Shown here: positions 8,758-18,167 of the stretch, one piece after another | Layout: every line of letters starts with the position of its first letter | Numbering within the stretch: the stretch's first letter is position 1 | NCBI GenBank assembly: GCA_000824825.2 | Contig: LM655206.1 | Span: 78,873-142,872 of the forward strand | Source: Mesorhizobium sp. ORS 3324 | GTDB lineage: Bacteria > Pseudomonadota > Alphaproteobacteria > Rhizobiales > Rhizobiaceae | Length of the DNA stretch: 64,000 nucleotides | Direction of reading: 5' to 3' | Position numbers and translations under genes: made by a program | The notes under the pieces: model-generated | What the model saw: only the letters and a program-made list of their open reading frames with translations | What the model was told of the DNA's origin: nothing | The model's database searches: none

Positions 8758-9024
8758 ATGGCACGTTTTGAAATGCTTGAAGCCGGCTTCGGCGCCATGG
8801 GGGCTACTGCCCAGGCCGACATTCTTTTCGAACTGGGCATGATGTATGCGACCGGCCGCGACTGCGAGACCGACGTCGTTGCCGCCCACAAATGGTTCAA
8901 CATCGCCGCGATCAAGGGCTCGGCTCGCGCCGCCGAGCTGCGGTCTGAGCTCTCGGCCACGATGTCGAAGGCCGATATCGCCAAGGCGCTGCGCGAAGCG
9001 CGCGAATGGATGACGATGCACTGA
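8758..9024 (+). CDS. Sel1-repeat small protein
   Basis: The product has 88 residues. The segment LFELGMMYATGRDCETDVV followed by AAHKWFNIAAIKGSARAAE matches a Sel1-type TPR repeat (A-x-x-x-L-G-x-x-Y ... A-x-x-W-x-x-x-A-A-x-x-G). The C-terminal helix carries EARE and MTMH. Such small repeat proteins normally bind partner proteins; no partner is evident here. No signal peptide is seen. A strong transcription-termination hairpin at 9181-9230 lies about 157 bp downstream. Confidence 0.75.
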   Translation: MARFEMLEAGFGAMGATAQADILFELGMMYATGRDCETDVVAAHKWFNIAAIKGSARAAELRSELSATMSKADIAKALREAREWMTMH

Positions 9025-9180
9025 TCTCGCGAGGTCAGACGCCCGAAACTCTTCAGGGGACAGGGCCGCGAAAAGACGGCCGGTTAACAAGAGCAAGAAC
9101 GCAGCAGGTAACTTGCCGAGCTGCGCAGACACAGGGAAGCGAGCGGGTTCAGGCGCGCGGGGCGCCGGGGAAGCTCGACT

Positions 9181-9230
9181 GCAAAAGCCGCGACCGGCCG
9201 GGACAAGGCCGGCGCGGCTTTTGCATTTTT
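9181..9230 (+). terminator. Strong intrinsic terminator after a 157-bp untranslated stretch
   Basis: GCAAAAGCCGCG at 9181 pairs with CGCGGCTTTTGC ending at 9224, with inner CCGGCC/GGCCGG pairing, and is followed by ATTTTT. This is a plus-strand terminator. It ends either the Sel1 transcript with a long 3' end or a separate small RNA from 9025-9230. The rest of 9025-9406 holds no supported gene; its last part is the upstream region of the binding-protein gene. Confidence 0.8.
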
Positions 9231-9406
9231 GCGCAATTCCCCAGTGGTGGGCGCATGGCGACTTGGCCCAAGAAATCCTCGCCGAAATGAACCAAAGCGG
9301 TATGTATTGTCCTCTCGACAGTTCCAATGAAGGGTGGAATTGTCCCGGCTCTCAGGAACAAGCGTGGCCGGCACGGCCGCGCGTAAGTGGAGGAGTCCAT
9401 ATTGTC

Positions 9407-10528
9407 ATGAAAAGATTGGGTATTTTGAGCGCGGCCGCATTGGGCCTGATGATGGGCGCATCGGTCGCTTTCGCCGACGATATCACCATTGCGGTGGTCG
9501 GCCCGATGACCGGCCAGCTTGCCAACATCGGCGACCAGTTCAAGCAGGGCGCGAAGGCCGCCGCCGACGCCATCAACGCGGCAGGCGGTGTGAACGGCTC
9601 CCAGGTCAAGCTCGACATCGAGGACGACCAGTGTGACCCGAAGCAGGCGGTTTCGGTCGCCAACCGCATCGTCGCCAACAGCGTCAAGTTCGTCGACGGC
9701 CATGCCTGCTCGGGCTCGAGCATCCCGGCCTCGGCCGTCTATGCCGAAGCCGGCACGCTGATGATGAGCCCCGCCTCGTCCAACCCGGCGCTGACCGACG
9801 CCGCGGCCAAGGCCGGCTGGCCGACCATCATGCGCCTCTACACGCGTGACGACGCGCAGGGCGCCTTCATCGGCCCGTGGATCGCCAAGAAATATGCCGG
9901 CAAGAATGTCGTCATCCTGCACGACAAGAGCGCCTACGGTCAGGGCGTTGCCGATGCTGTGAAGGCAACGATGAACGCCAACGGCCTCAAGGAGGTCGAC
10001 TACGAAGGCATCAACGCCGGCGAGAAGGACTATTCGGCTTTGGTCACCAAGCTGAAGCAGCTCAAGGCCGACGTCGTCTATTTCGGCGGCTACCACCCGG
10101 AAGCCGGCCTCATCCTGCGGCAGTCGGCCGAGCAGAACGTCAAGTACCAGCTGATCATGCCGGACTCGATCGCCTCGCCGGAATTCTGGCAGGTCGCCGG
10201 CCCGGCCGGTGAAGGCACGATGTTCGTCTTCCCGTCCGATCCGCAGGCGAAGCCGGAAGCCAAGGATGCAGTGGCCAAGATCAAGGCCGGCGGCTTCACG
10301 CCGGAAGGCTTCACGCTGTTCTCCTATGCGGTGATCCAGGCCGTGGCCGAAGGCGTCAAGCGCGCCGGCACCGACGATCCGGGCAAGGTCGCCGAGGCGC
10401 TGAAGAACGGCAAGCCGATCAGCACCGTCGTTGGCGAGGTCGTCTTCGACGAGAAGGGCGACCTGAAGAACGCCAGCTACGACATCAACCAGTGGCACGA
10501 CGGCAAATACGCGCCGATCAAGCCGTAA
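9407..10528 (+). CDS. Branched-chain amino acid ABC transporter substrate-binding protein
   Basis: The product (373 residues from the ATG at 9407, behind GGAGGAG at 9389-9395) is a periplasmic Leu/Ile/Val-type binding protein. It has a signal peptide ending SVAFA before DDITIAVVGPMTGQLANIGDQFKQG, the standard start of the LivJ/LivK fold. VVYFGGYHPEAGLILRQSAE and the C-terminal YDINQWHDGKYAPIKP are also typical. The frame is open upstream to 9113, but that extension is unrelated in character. The permease and ATPase genes are not adjacent: the next gene is convergent mccA. Its position beside leucine catabolic genes is suggestive of leucine uptake but not proof. Confidence 0.93.
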   Translation: MKRLGILSAAALGLMMGASVAFADDITIAVVGPMTGQLANIGDQFKQGAKAAADAINAAGGVNGSQVKLDIEDDQCDPKQAVSVANRIVANSVKFVDGHACSGSSIPASAVYAEAGTLMMSPASSNPALTDAAAKAGWPTIMRLYTRDDAQGAFIGPWIAKKYAGKNVVILHDKSAYGQGVADAVKATMNANGLKEVDYEGINAGEKDYSALVTKLKQLKADVVYFGGYHPEAGLILRQSAEQNVKYQLIMPDSIASPEFWQVAGPAGEGTMFVFPSDPQAKPEAKDAVAKIKAGGFTPEGFTLFSYAVIQAVAEGVKRAGTDDPGKVAEALKNGKPISTVVGEVVFDEKGDLKNASYDINQWHDGKYAPIKP

Positions 10529-10578
10529 TCGGTACTCAGATCGTGGAAATGGCCGGGCTTGTCCCGGCCATTTTCGTC

Positions 10579-12540
10579 TCAGCCCTGCGTGTCCTCGAAC
10601 CGCACGAGCACCGAGCCATCGCTCACCTGCGCGCCTTCGGCCGCGATCTCGGCGATCACCCCGTCATGGGGCGCGGCGATGCTATGCTCCATCTTCATCG
10701 CCTCGAGGATCAGGAGCGGCTGGCCCTTGATCACCGCATCGCCGGCTGCCGCGCGCACCAGCTTGACCAGTCCGGGCATCGGCGCGCGCAGGCTGCCTGA
10801 GGCGGCCGCGGCCTCATCCGCCTTGGCGAGCGGATCCGGAACCGCGAAAGTGTAGCCGACAGCGCCTTCGAACACGGTGACATGGCCCGGCCAGCGGGCC
10901 GTGCGCGGCAGGTTCCTGAGATCATGCGAATTGATCGAGTCATGCGGTGCTTCCAGCGCTACCTGGAAGCGGCCGTCCGGCCGCGCCGAGACCCGCGCCA
11001 GAATGTTTTCCTCGCCGTAGCGCAGGCGGGTGCGGCGCGAGAGCGTGTGGAAATGCGCATATCCCGCAAGCGAGGACCACGGATCGGCGGCCCGGCCCGG
11101 CGCGCCTGCATCGGTCGCCGCCAGCGCCGCCGCGGCGATTGTCTCGTCGCTAGGCGCGCGCAGGGCGATCAGCGCCTCCCGATGCCGGCCAATCAGGCCG
11201 GTGTCGACATCGCCGGCCGCGAAATCGGCGTCCGCCGCGAGTGCTGCCAGGAAGGCCGTGTTGACCGTCGAGCCGGCAATCTCGATCCGGGCAAGGGCGT
11301 CGCGCAGTGCCGCAAGCGCGGCGGCTCTATCCTTGGCCCGCACCACCAGCTTGGCGATCATCGGGTCATAGAAGGGCGAGATCGCATCGCCCGCCCGCAC
11401 GCCGGTTTCGATGCGCATGGCAGTACCCTCGGGTGTTGCCTCGGGAAATTTCAGGTGGTGCAGCGTTCCTGTCGCCGGCAGGAAACCCTTTGCAGCATCT
11501 TCCGCATAGATGCGCGCCTCGAAAGCGTGGCCGGCGAGCGCGATCTCGTTCTGCGTCTTCGGTAGCTTTTCTCCGGCTGCGACGCGCAACTGCCACTCGA
11601 CCAGATCGACGCCCGTGACCATCTCGGTGACGGGATGCTCGACCTGGAGGCGCGTGTTCATTTCCATGAACCAGAAGCGGTCGGCCTTCAGCCCTTCCGA
11701 GGCATCGACGATGAATTCGATGGTGCCGGCGCCCGAATAGGAGATCGCCTTGGCGGCCTTCACCGCCGATTCCGTCATCGCCTTGCGCAGCGCCGGCGTC
11801 ATGCCCGGGGCGGGCGCTTCCTCGATCACCTTCTGGTGGCGGCGCTGCGCCGAGCAGTCGCGCTCAAAAAGATGCACGGCGTTGCCGAAATTGTCGCCGA
11901 ACACCTGGACCTCGATGTGGCGGGGCTTGTCGATGTATTTCTCCACCAGCACGCGGTCGTCGCCGAAGGCGGCCTTGGCCTCGCGCCGCGCACCGGAGAG
12001 CGCTTCGGAGAAATCATCCGGGTCGTCGACGCGCCGCATGCCCTTGCCGCCGCCGCCGGCGCGCGCCTTGATCAGCACCGGATAGCCGATCTCGCGCGCC
12101 TTGGAGGCAAGCAGCACGATCTCCTGCGCCTCGCCGTGATAGCCGGGCACCACCGGCACGCCGGCCTTTTCCATCAGCCGCTTGGCGGCATCCTTCAGCC
12201 CCATGGCGCGGATCGAGGCGGCGGACGGGCCGATGAAGACGAGTCCGGCCGCCGTCACCTGGTCGACGAAATCGGGGTTTTCCGACAGGAAGCCATAGCC
12301 CGGATGGATCGCCTCGGCGCCTGTGGCGAGCGCCGCGGCAATGATCCTGTCGCCGCGCAGATAGCTTTCGCCGACGGGGGAGGGGCCAATATGCACCGCC
12401 TCGTCGGCCATCTCGACATGCAGAGCCCGCGCATCGGCATCCGAATAGACCGCGACCGTGCGCACACCGAGCCGTCGGGCGGTGCGGATGACGCGGCAGG
12501 CGATCTCGCCGCGATTGGCGATCAGGATCTTGCCGAACAT
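10579..12540 (-). CDS. mccA: Methylcrotonyl-CoA carboxylase, biotin-carrying alpha subunit
   Basis: This 653-residue subunit carboxylates its own biotin with bicarbonate and ATP and, with the beta subunit, converts 3-methylcrotonyl-CoA to 3-methylglutaconyl-CoA (EC 6.4.1.4) in leucine breakdown. It starts [21 protein letters not shown] at the ATG at 12540, the classic biotin-carboxylase N-terminus. The ATP-grasp core includes [32 protein letters not shown] and [18 protein letters not shown]. The C-terminal biotinyl domain has [11 protein letters not shown]. Acetyl- or propionyl-CoA carboxylase is the alternative, but ivd and an MccB-like partner upstream favour MCC. A repeat array of about 380 bp separates it from the macro-domain gene, so it may have its own promoter. 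Confidence 0.93.
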   Translation of the reverse strand: MFGKILIANRGEIACRVIRTARRLGVRTVAVYSDADARALHVEMADEAVHIGPSPVGESYLRGDRIIAAALATGAEAIHPGYGFLSENPDFVDQVTAAGLVFIGPSAASIRAMGLKDAAKRLMEKAGVPVVPGYHGEAQEIVLLASKAREIGYPVLIKARAGGGGKGMRRVDDPDDFSEALSGARREAKAAFGDDRVLVEKYIDKPRHIEVQVFGDNFGNAVHLFERDCSAQRRHQKVIEEAPAPGMTPALRKAMTESAVKAAKAISYSGAGTIEFIVDASEGLKADRFWFMEMNTRLQVEHPVTEMVTGVDLVEWQLRVAAGEKLPKTQNEIALAGHAFEARIYAEDAAKGFLPATGTLHHLKFPEATPEGTAMRIETGVRAGDAISPFYDPMIAKLVVRAKDRAAALAALRDALARIEIAGSTVNTAFLAALAADADFAAGDVDTGLIGRHREALIALRAPSDETIAAAALAATDAGAPGRAADPWSSLAGYAHFHTLSRRTRLRYGEENILARVSARPDGRFQVALEAPHDSINSHDLRNLPRTARWPGHVTVFEGAVGYTFAVPDPLAKADEAAAASGSLRAPMPGLVKLVRAAAGDAVIKGQPLLILEAMKMEHSIAAPHDGVIAEIAAEGAQVSDGSVLVRFEDTQG

Positions 12541-12590
12541 GGAGCCTCCGTGAGCAAGGTCCGAACCGAGGGAGAAGCACGGCGCTTGGG

Positions 12591-12748
12591 CACCCCCCTC
12601 TGGCCTGCCGGCCATCTCCCCCGCAAGGGGGGAGATTGGCTGTAGCGACGACTTTCGCCAATCTCCAACGTTGGAAGGATCGCGCAAGGGCGAAGCTGCT
12701 GATCTCCCCCCTTGCGGGGGAGATGGCCGGCAGGCCAGAGGGCGGTGC
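12591..12748. repeat. Large intergenic inverted-repeat element (copy 1)
   Basis: CACCCCCCTCTGGCCTGCCG at 12591 is mirrored by GGCAGGCCAGAGGGCGGTG ending at 12748. Inner arms CTCCCCCGCAAGGGGGGAGAT and its reverse give a long cruciform. A second copy lies at 27468-27640. It occupies the gap between mccA and the macro-domain gene and belongs to the class of non-coding mobile-like repeats of rhizobia. Confidence 0.85.
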
Positions 12749-12770
12749 TGTCCCGCCAGCCTCTCGAGGC

Positions 12771-12886
12771 GGGCATTCGTCCAACATAGTGGACCTCTCC
12801 CTTACCAAGGGAGTGCCCTACCGAGGCCGGGCATTCGTCCAACATAGTGGACCTCTCCCTTACCAAGGGAGTGCCCTACCGAGGCC
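12771..12886. repeat. Two perfect tandem copies of a 58-bp unit
   Basis: The unit starting GGGCATTCGTCCAACATAG and ending ACCGAGGCC occurs at 12771-12828 and again at 12829-12886. Each unit contains CTCCCTTACCAAGGGAG, an 8-bp hairpin. Together with the neighbouring 12591-12748 element it fills the mccA leader region. Confidence 0.88.
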
Positions 12887-12917
12887 GTCTCTTGAGCCGG
12901 TCTTCTGGTCATCAAGC

Positions 12918-13450
<533 letters not shown>

Positions 13451-13454
<4 letters not shown>

Positions 13455-15058
13455 ATCCTGAACACGCCGAACCTCGTCTCTTCGATCCCCGCATTGAGCG
13501 CCGCCGAAAGGCTGAGCGCCAGTACGTCGCGCGTCTTGGCCGGGTCGATGATGCCGTCGTCCCAGAGCCTTGCCGAGGAATAGAGCGGGTGGCCCTCATG
13601 CTCGTATTTCATCAGGATCGGCTTCCTGAATTTCGCTTCCTCCTCGGCGCTCCATTCGCCGCCCTTGCGCTCGATGCCTTCGCGCTTGACCATGGCGAGC
13701 ACCGTCGCCGCCTGCTCGCCGCCCATCACCGAGATGCGCGCATTCGGCCACATCCACAGGAAGCGGGGCGAATAGGCGCGACCGCACATGCCGTAATTGC
13801 CGGCGCCGAAGGAGCCGCCGATGATCACGGTGAGCTTCGGCACGCGCGCCGTGGCGACCGCCATGACCAGCTTGGCGCCGTCCTTGGCGATGCCGCCGGC
13901 CTCGTACTTTCGTCCGACCATGAAGCCGGTGATGTTCTGCAGGAAGATCAGCGGAATGCCGCGCTGGCAGCAGAGCTCGATGAAATGCGCGCCCTTCAGC
14001 GCGCTTTCCGAGAACAGCACGCCGTTGTTGCCGAGGATACCGACCGGCATGCCATGCAGGTGCGCGAAGCCGGTAACGAGCGTGGTGCCGTAATTCTGCT
14101 TGAACTCGTCGAACTCCGAGCCATCGACGAGACGGGCGATCACCTCGCGCACGTCATAGGGCTGGCGCAGGTCAGTCGGCACGATGCCGTAAAGTTCATG
14201 CGGATCGTGAAGCGGCGGTAGAGGCTTCTGCAGATTGAGGCTTACGGCCTTGTTCCGATTGAGGTTCTTCACGATGCGCCTGCAAATGGCCAGCGCATGC
14301 TCGTCGTCCATGGCGTAGTGGTCGGCGACGCCGGAGAGCCTGGTATGAACGTCGGCGCCGCCGAGCTCCTCGGCGCTGACATCCTCGCCGGTGGCGGCCT
14401 TCACCAACGGAGGCCCGCCGAGGAAGATGGTCGCCTGGTTGCGCACCATGATCGTCTCATCCGACATCGCCGGCACATAGGCGCCGCCCGCCGTGCAGGA
14501 GCCCATGACGCAGGCGATCTGCGGGATGCCGGCGGCCGACATGTTGGCCTGGTTGTAGAAGATGCGGCCGAAATGCTCGCGGTCGGGAAAGACCTCGTCC
14601 TGGTTGGGCAGGTTGGCGCCGCCGCTGTCGACCAGATAGACGCAAGGCAGGTTGTTCTGCAGCGCGATCTCCTGCGCGCGCAGATGCTTCTTCACCGTCA
14701 GCGGGTAATAGGTGCCGCCCTTCACCGTCGCGTCGTTGACGACGACCGTGACCTCTCTGCCTTCGACGCGGCCTATGCCGGTGATGATGCCCGCCGCGGG
14801 AATGTCCTCGCCATACATCGACCAAGCAGCGAACTGGCCGACCTCCAGGAAGGGCGAGCCGGTGTCGAGCAGTTGCGCCAGCCGCTCGCGCGGCAGCAGC
14901 TTGCCGCGGCCCTGATGGCGCTCGCGCGCTTCGTCCGAGCCGCCGCGCTCGATGCCGGCCGCTTTCTCCGCGATGTCGGCGACCAGCGAACGCATGCGCT
15001 CGGCATTGGCGCGGAAGGTGTCGGAGGCGGGGGAGATTTGCGAGGTTAGCGTAGCCAT
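13451..15058 (-). CDS. mccB: Methylcrotonyl-CoA carboxylase, carboxyltransferase beta subunit
   Basis: The beta subunit transfers the carboxyl group from biotin to 3-methylcrotonyl-CoA. The chosen ATG (15058) gives 535 residues starting [20 protein letters not shown], the usual length for MccB; the frame is open to 15109. Landmarks include [64 protein letters not shown] and [18 protein letters not shown], which form the crotonase-like CoA pockets. The GTGA overlap couples it to the macro-domain gene downstream. Only 58 bp separates its start from the divergent HicB-like gene, so both promoters share that gap. Confidence 0.95.
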
Positions 15059-15116
15059 CGGTAAATCCGGAACGATATCATATTCTGTTGTCAAATCTTC
15101 ATCGGGCAATACGGGA

Positions 15117-15326
15117 ATGAAGCTTTACAAGGGATACGCCGGCTCGATCGAGTTTGACGAAGAAGACATGGTGTTCCATGGCCGCATCCTTGGCATTCGA
15201 GACATTATTGCGTTCGAGGCCGAGACTGCCGAGGAACTGGTGAAAGCGTTCCATGACAGCGTCGACGACTATCTTGCCTTTTGCAAGGAACGTGGTGTTG
15301 ATCCGCAGAAACCCTACTCAGACTAG
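15117..15326 (+). CDS. HicB-like antitoxin, without a HicA partner
   Basis: The ATG at 15117 starts a 69-residue protein. [38 protein letters not shown] and [16 protein letters not shown] fit the HicB partial RNase-H-like fold. The C-terminal DNA-binding helix-turn-helix or ribbon-helix-helix tail of full HicB antitoxins is missing. A HicA toxin would normally sit just upstream; instead there is the divergent mccB start. Downstream is an intergenic repeat. It is therefore an orphan, either a remnant or a stand-alone HicB-fold protein. The frame upstream of 15117 runs into mccB antisense and is not used. Confidence 0.78.
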   Translation: MKLYKGYAGSIEFDEEDMVFHGRILGIRDIIAFEAETAEELVKAFHDSVDDYLAFCKERGVDPQKPYSD

Positions 15327-15380
15327 CCTGCGCTGCGCGCCACGGGCTGAATGAGCCATTACGGGCGTTCGAGATTTGCC

Positions 15381-15594
15381 GAGGCCTTCCGAATGTCGTC
15401 ATCCCAGGGCGAAGCAGGAGCGAAGCTCCGTCGCGGAGACCCTGGGATCCATGCCGTGACCTCGACCGAAGGGCGCAGCGGAACAGAATTCTGGACCATC
15501 GCAACGCTTCGAAGTCACGGCATGGATCCTGGGGTCTACGCTGCGTCGCTGCGCTCCTTGCTTCGCCCCAGGATGACGACATTCGGAAGGCCTC
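15381..15594. repeat. MITE-like 214-bp element with about 35-bp inverted ends (copy 1)
   Basis: GAGGCCTTCCGAATGTCGTC at 15381 is the inverted partner of the end at 15594. The arms continue through CATCCCAGG and CCTGGGATCCATGCCGTGAC inside. A related element without the outer flank lies at 21283-21463. It separates the HicB-like gene from ivd. No transposase gene is inside. The rest of the 15327-15664 gap shows no gene. Confidence 0.88.
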
Positions 15595-15664
15595 AGCAAG
15601 TCTCATCGATATTCGATCTGGCGGCATCACCATGATGCACCTGTCGAGACATTGCGCCAGCGCA

Positions 15665-16828
15665 CTAGACTCCCTCCGCCATGATTTCACGCCCGATCAG
15701 CCAGCGGCGGATCTCGCTGGTGCCGGCGCCGATCTCGTAGAGCTTGGCGTCGCGCAAAAGGCGGCCGGTCGGATAGTCGTTGATGTAGCCGTTGCCGCCG
15801 AGCAGCTGGATGGCGTCGAGTGCCATCTGCGTCGCCTTCTCGGCCGCGAACAGCACGCAGCCGGCGGCGTCCTTGCGCGTGGTCTCGCCGCGGTCGCAGG
15901 CGGCCGCCACCGCATAGACATAGGCGCGCGCAGCGTTCATCGTCGTGTACATGTCGGCGAGCTTGCCCTGCACCAGCTGGAAGCTGCCGACCGGCTGGCC
16001 GAACTGCTTGCGCTCGTGCACATAAGGCACCGCCACATCGAGGCAGGCCGCCATCAGCCCGATCGGCCCGCCGGAGAGCACGGTGCGCTCATAGTCGAGG
16101 CCCGACATCAGCACCTCGACGCCGCGCCCTTCCTCGTGCAGCACATTCTCGAACGGCACCTCGACATTCTCGAAGACGAGCTCGCCGGTGTTGGAGCCGC
16201 GCATGCCGAGCTTGTCGAGTTTTTGCGCCACCGAAAAGCCGGCAAAGGCCTTCTCGATGATGAAGGCTGTGATGCCGCGCGAATGGCGCTCCGGATCGGT
16301 CTTGGCATAGACCACCAGCGTTTCGGCGTCAGGGCCGTTGGTGATCCACATTTTCGAGCCGTTGAGCACATAGCGGTCGTTGCGCTTTTCGGCGCGCAGC
16401 CTGAGCGACACCACGTCGGAGCCGGCGCCGGGCTCCGACATGGCCAGCGCGCCGACCTTCTCGCCGCTGCAGAGCGCCGGCAGGTATTTCTCCTTCTGCG
16501 CCGTCGTCGCCCAGCGGTTGATCTGGTTGACGCAGAGGTTGGAATGCGCGCCGTAGGAAAGGCCGACCGAGGCGGACGCGCGCGAAATCTCCTCCATCGC
16601 CACGACATGCGCGAGATAACCCATGCCGCTGCCGCCGAAATCCGGATCGGCGGTGACGCCGAGCAGGCCGAGCGCGCCGAGTTCGCTCCACAGATGCGCC
16701 GGAAACTCGTTAGAGCGGTCGATCTCGGCCGCGATCGGTGCGATCCTCTCCTGCGCGAAGCGCCGTACCGTGTCGCGCAGCGCCTCGATATCGGCATCAA
16801 GCCCGAAGTTCAGCGTATTGGTGTACAT
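15665..16828 (-). CDS. ivd: Isovaleryl-CoA dehydrogenase
   Basis: This 387-residue flavoprotein oxidises isovaleryl-CoA to 3-methylcrotonyl-CoA, the step before MCC, and passes electrons to ETF. It has the acyl-CoA dehydrogenase signatures [16 protein letters not shown] and [35 protein letters not shown]. The catalytic glutamate lies in [13 protein letters not shown], the helix-G position characteristic of isovaleryl-CoA dehydrogenase rather than the C-terminal position of short-chain enzymes. The tetR gene lies 45 bp upstream in the same direction. mccB follows after the inserted HicB-like gene and a repeat, so ivd and mccB probably have separate promoters. Confidence 0.95.
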   Translation of the reverse strand: MYTNTLNFGLDADIEALRDTVRRFAQERIAPIAAEIDRSNEFPAHLWSELGALGLLGVTADPDFGGSGMGYLAHVVAMEEISRASASVGLSYGAHSNLCVNQINRWATTAQKEKYLPALCSGEKVGALAMSEPGAGSDVVSLRLRAEKRNDRYVLNGSKMWITNGPDAETLVVYAKTDPERHSRGITAFIIEKAFAGFSVAQKLDKLGMRGSNTGELVFENVEVPFENVLHEEGRGVEVLMSGLDYERTVLSGGPIGLMAACLDVAVPYVHERKQFGQPVGSFQLVQGKLADMYTTMNAARAYVYAVAAACDRGETTRKDAAGCVLFAAEKATQMALDAIQLLGGNGYINDYPTGRLLRDAKLYEIGAGTSEIRRWLIGREIMAEGV

Positions 16829-16841
16829 GGCCTGCCTCCCT

Positions 16842-16869
16842 GCGCACGACCCGAAAAAGGATCGTGCGC
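16842..16869. repeat. Short palindrome between tetR and ivd
   Basis: GCGCACGA (16842-16849) pairs with TCGTGCGC (16862-16869) around CCCGAAAAAGGA. It sits in the 45-bp gap between tetR and ivd and may attenuate or stabilise the mRNA between the two genes. Confidence 0.7.
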
Positions 16870-16873
16870 GAAA

Positions 16874-17518
16874 TCAAAATGCTACAGCATCCTTTGCGTG
16901 TCGACGCGCGGCGCTGTGAGCGTCGATTTTCGCGCCGACGAGCCGCATTGTCATGGAAAGATATGTGGCGGTGACTTCGGCGATCGACAGCCGCTCGCCC
17001 GGCCGGAACCAGACGATGACGCCGGTCATCATCTGGATCAGCGCCATGGCGGTTAGCCCGACATCATCGATCTTGAAGATGCCTGCCTCCGCGCCGTCGC
17101 GCAGGATCGCGCGCAGCTCCTTCTCATAGGCCGTGCGCAGCTTGAGGATCCGCGTCAGCCGCTCGGGCGAGAGGCTGCGCAATTCCATGTTGGAGACATG
17201 GGTGGCATGGCGCCGCGCGATATGAAAGGCGATGTGGTTCTCGACATAGGCGGCAAGCCGCGCCGCAGGCTCGGCCGCCGCCGGGCGCGCCGCGTTCCAG
17301 GCTTCGAGCAGGCCTTCCATATGCTCGCGCATCAGCGTGAACAAAAGGTCTTCCTTGGTCGGGAAATAGCGATAGAGCGCGGCCGCCTGCACGCCGACTT
17401 CCGCCGCCAGCTGGCGCATCGACATCGCCTCGTAGCCGAGCCGCGCGATCAGCCCAACCGCCGCCTCGCGGACGGCCGCCTCGGTCTTTTCTCCGTCGGA
17501 GCCTGTGGTTCGTGCCAT
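16874..17518 (-). CDS. TetR-family repressor beside ivd
   Basis: The ATG at 17518 gives 214 residues. Residues 1-60 contain the TetR helix-turn-helix: EAAVGLIARLGYEAMSMRQLAAEVGVQAAALYRYFPTKEDLL. The remainder is a helical ligand-binding domain with ENHIAFHIARRHATHVSNMELRSLSPE. The gene is immediately upstream of ivd on the same strand, and a perfect inverted repeat lies just ahead of its own start. The likely role, by position, is control of the branched-chain acyl-CoA genes in response to an acyl-CoA; the inducer is not known from sequence. An earlier ATG at 17557 lies inside the operator and is less likely. Confidence 0.9.
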   Translation of the reverse strand: MARTTGSDGEKTEAAVREAAVGLIARLGYEAMSMRQLAAEVGVQAAALYRYFPTKEDLLFTLMREHMEGLLEAWNAARPAAAEPAARLAAYVENHIAFHIARRHATHVSNMELRSLSPERLTRILKLRTAYEKELRAILRDGAEAGIFKIDDVGLTAMALIQMMTGVIVWFRPGERLSIAEVTATYLSMTMRLVGAKIDAHSAARRHAKDAVAF

Positions 17519-17533
17519 GGACGCCTCTATGAG

Positions 17534-17565
17534 TGAATTAATAAAACAAACGTTCAATTAATTCA
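17534..17565 (-). promoter_or_regulatory. Probable operator of the TetR repressor
   Basis: TGAATTAAT (17534-17542) and ATTAATTCA (17557-17565) form a perfect 9-bp inverted repeat with a 14-bp spacer containing AAACGTT. The AT-rich site lies 16 bp upstream of the tetR start and stands out in GC-rich DNA. Autoregulation and control of ivd are inferred. Confidence 0.65.
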
Positions 17566-17584
17566 AGAAATATCGAGCGTGTTT

Positions 17585-17746
17585 CCTCGCCCCCACGAAG
17601 CGGGGCAGAGGTGGCTCGGGCGAAGCCCGAGATGGAGCGGGGGCTGCGGCGTTGGCGAGTTTCGTCGAAATTCATCAAGGTCGCGCTGTCCCCTCTCCGT
17701 CGCGGCTTCGCCGCGCCACCTCTCCCCCACTACCGTGGGGGCGAGG
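17585..17746. repeat. Intergenic inverted-repeat element
   Basis: CCTCGCCCCCAC at 17585 is mirrored by GTGGGGGCGAGG ending at 17746. Internal hairpins CTCGGGCGAAGCCCGAG and CGCGGCTTCGCCGCG are present. It fills most of the gap between the divergent-sided tetR operator and acylphosphatase and has no gene. Confidence 0.8.
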
Positions 17747-17752
17747 AAGGAC

Positions 17753-18034
17753 CTACGCAACAATGCTGAAATCGGCGGGCGCGTCGTCGGCGGCCTCCTC
17801 GACGTCGACTGCCGAGACCAGCGCGCCCCGCGGTCCTTGCCAAAGGCGTTCTATCATGGCGTCGACCGCGGCATCTGCGCCGGCGATGAGCGCCGTGACC
17901 GAGCCGTCGGGCTCGTTGCGCACCCAGCCCGTCACGCCAAGACGAATGGCTTCGCGGTGCGTCCAGACCCGGTAGCTCACGCCTTGCACCGTGCCTAAAA
18001 TGCGCGCTCGCACGGCTCTTTTCCGCTCGCTCAT
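17753..18034 (-). CDS. Acylphosphatase
   Basis: The ATG at 18034 gives a 93-residue protein of normal acylphosphatase length (EC 3.6.1.7), which hydrolyses acyl-phosphate bonds. The loop GTVQGVSYRVW holds the phosphate-binding Arg22, and GWVRNEPDGSV holds the catalytic Asn40. Both active-site residues are intact. The frame extends upstream to 18130, but that part is unlike the family. It lies 133 bp downstream of an aminotransferase gene on the same strand. The cellular substrate is not known for this family. Confidence 0.93.
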   Translation of the reverse strand: MSERKRAVRARILGTVQGVSYRVWTHREAIRLGVTGWVRNEPDGSVTALIAGADAAVDAMIERLWQGPRGALVSAVDVEEAADDAPADFSIVA

Positions 18035-18167
18035 CGCGTTCTCCGTCCCCAAGGTGAATCTGGCGCAGGAGCGGGCAAATGCAACGTTGGATGTTGGCGA
18101 AAGCACTCGCGACGTCCGCGCTCCCCACAACGCCCCACCACGAGGAGATTGGTAGCTTCGACGCGCC

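Noticed and set aside
10579-12540. Acetyl-CoA carboxylase biotin carboxylase (accC)
   Set aside because: Biotin carboxylase and biotinyl domains are fused in one chain with a linker, and ivd/mccB neighbours favour methylcrotonyl-CoA carboxylase.
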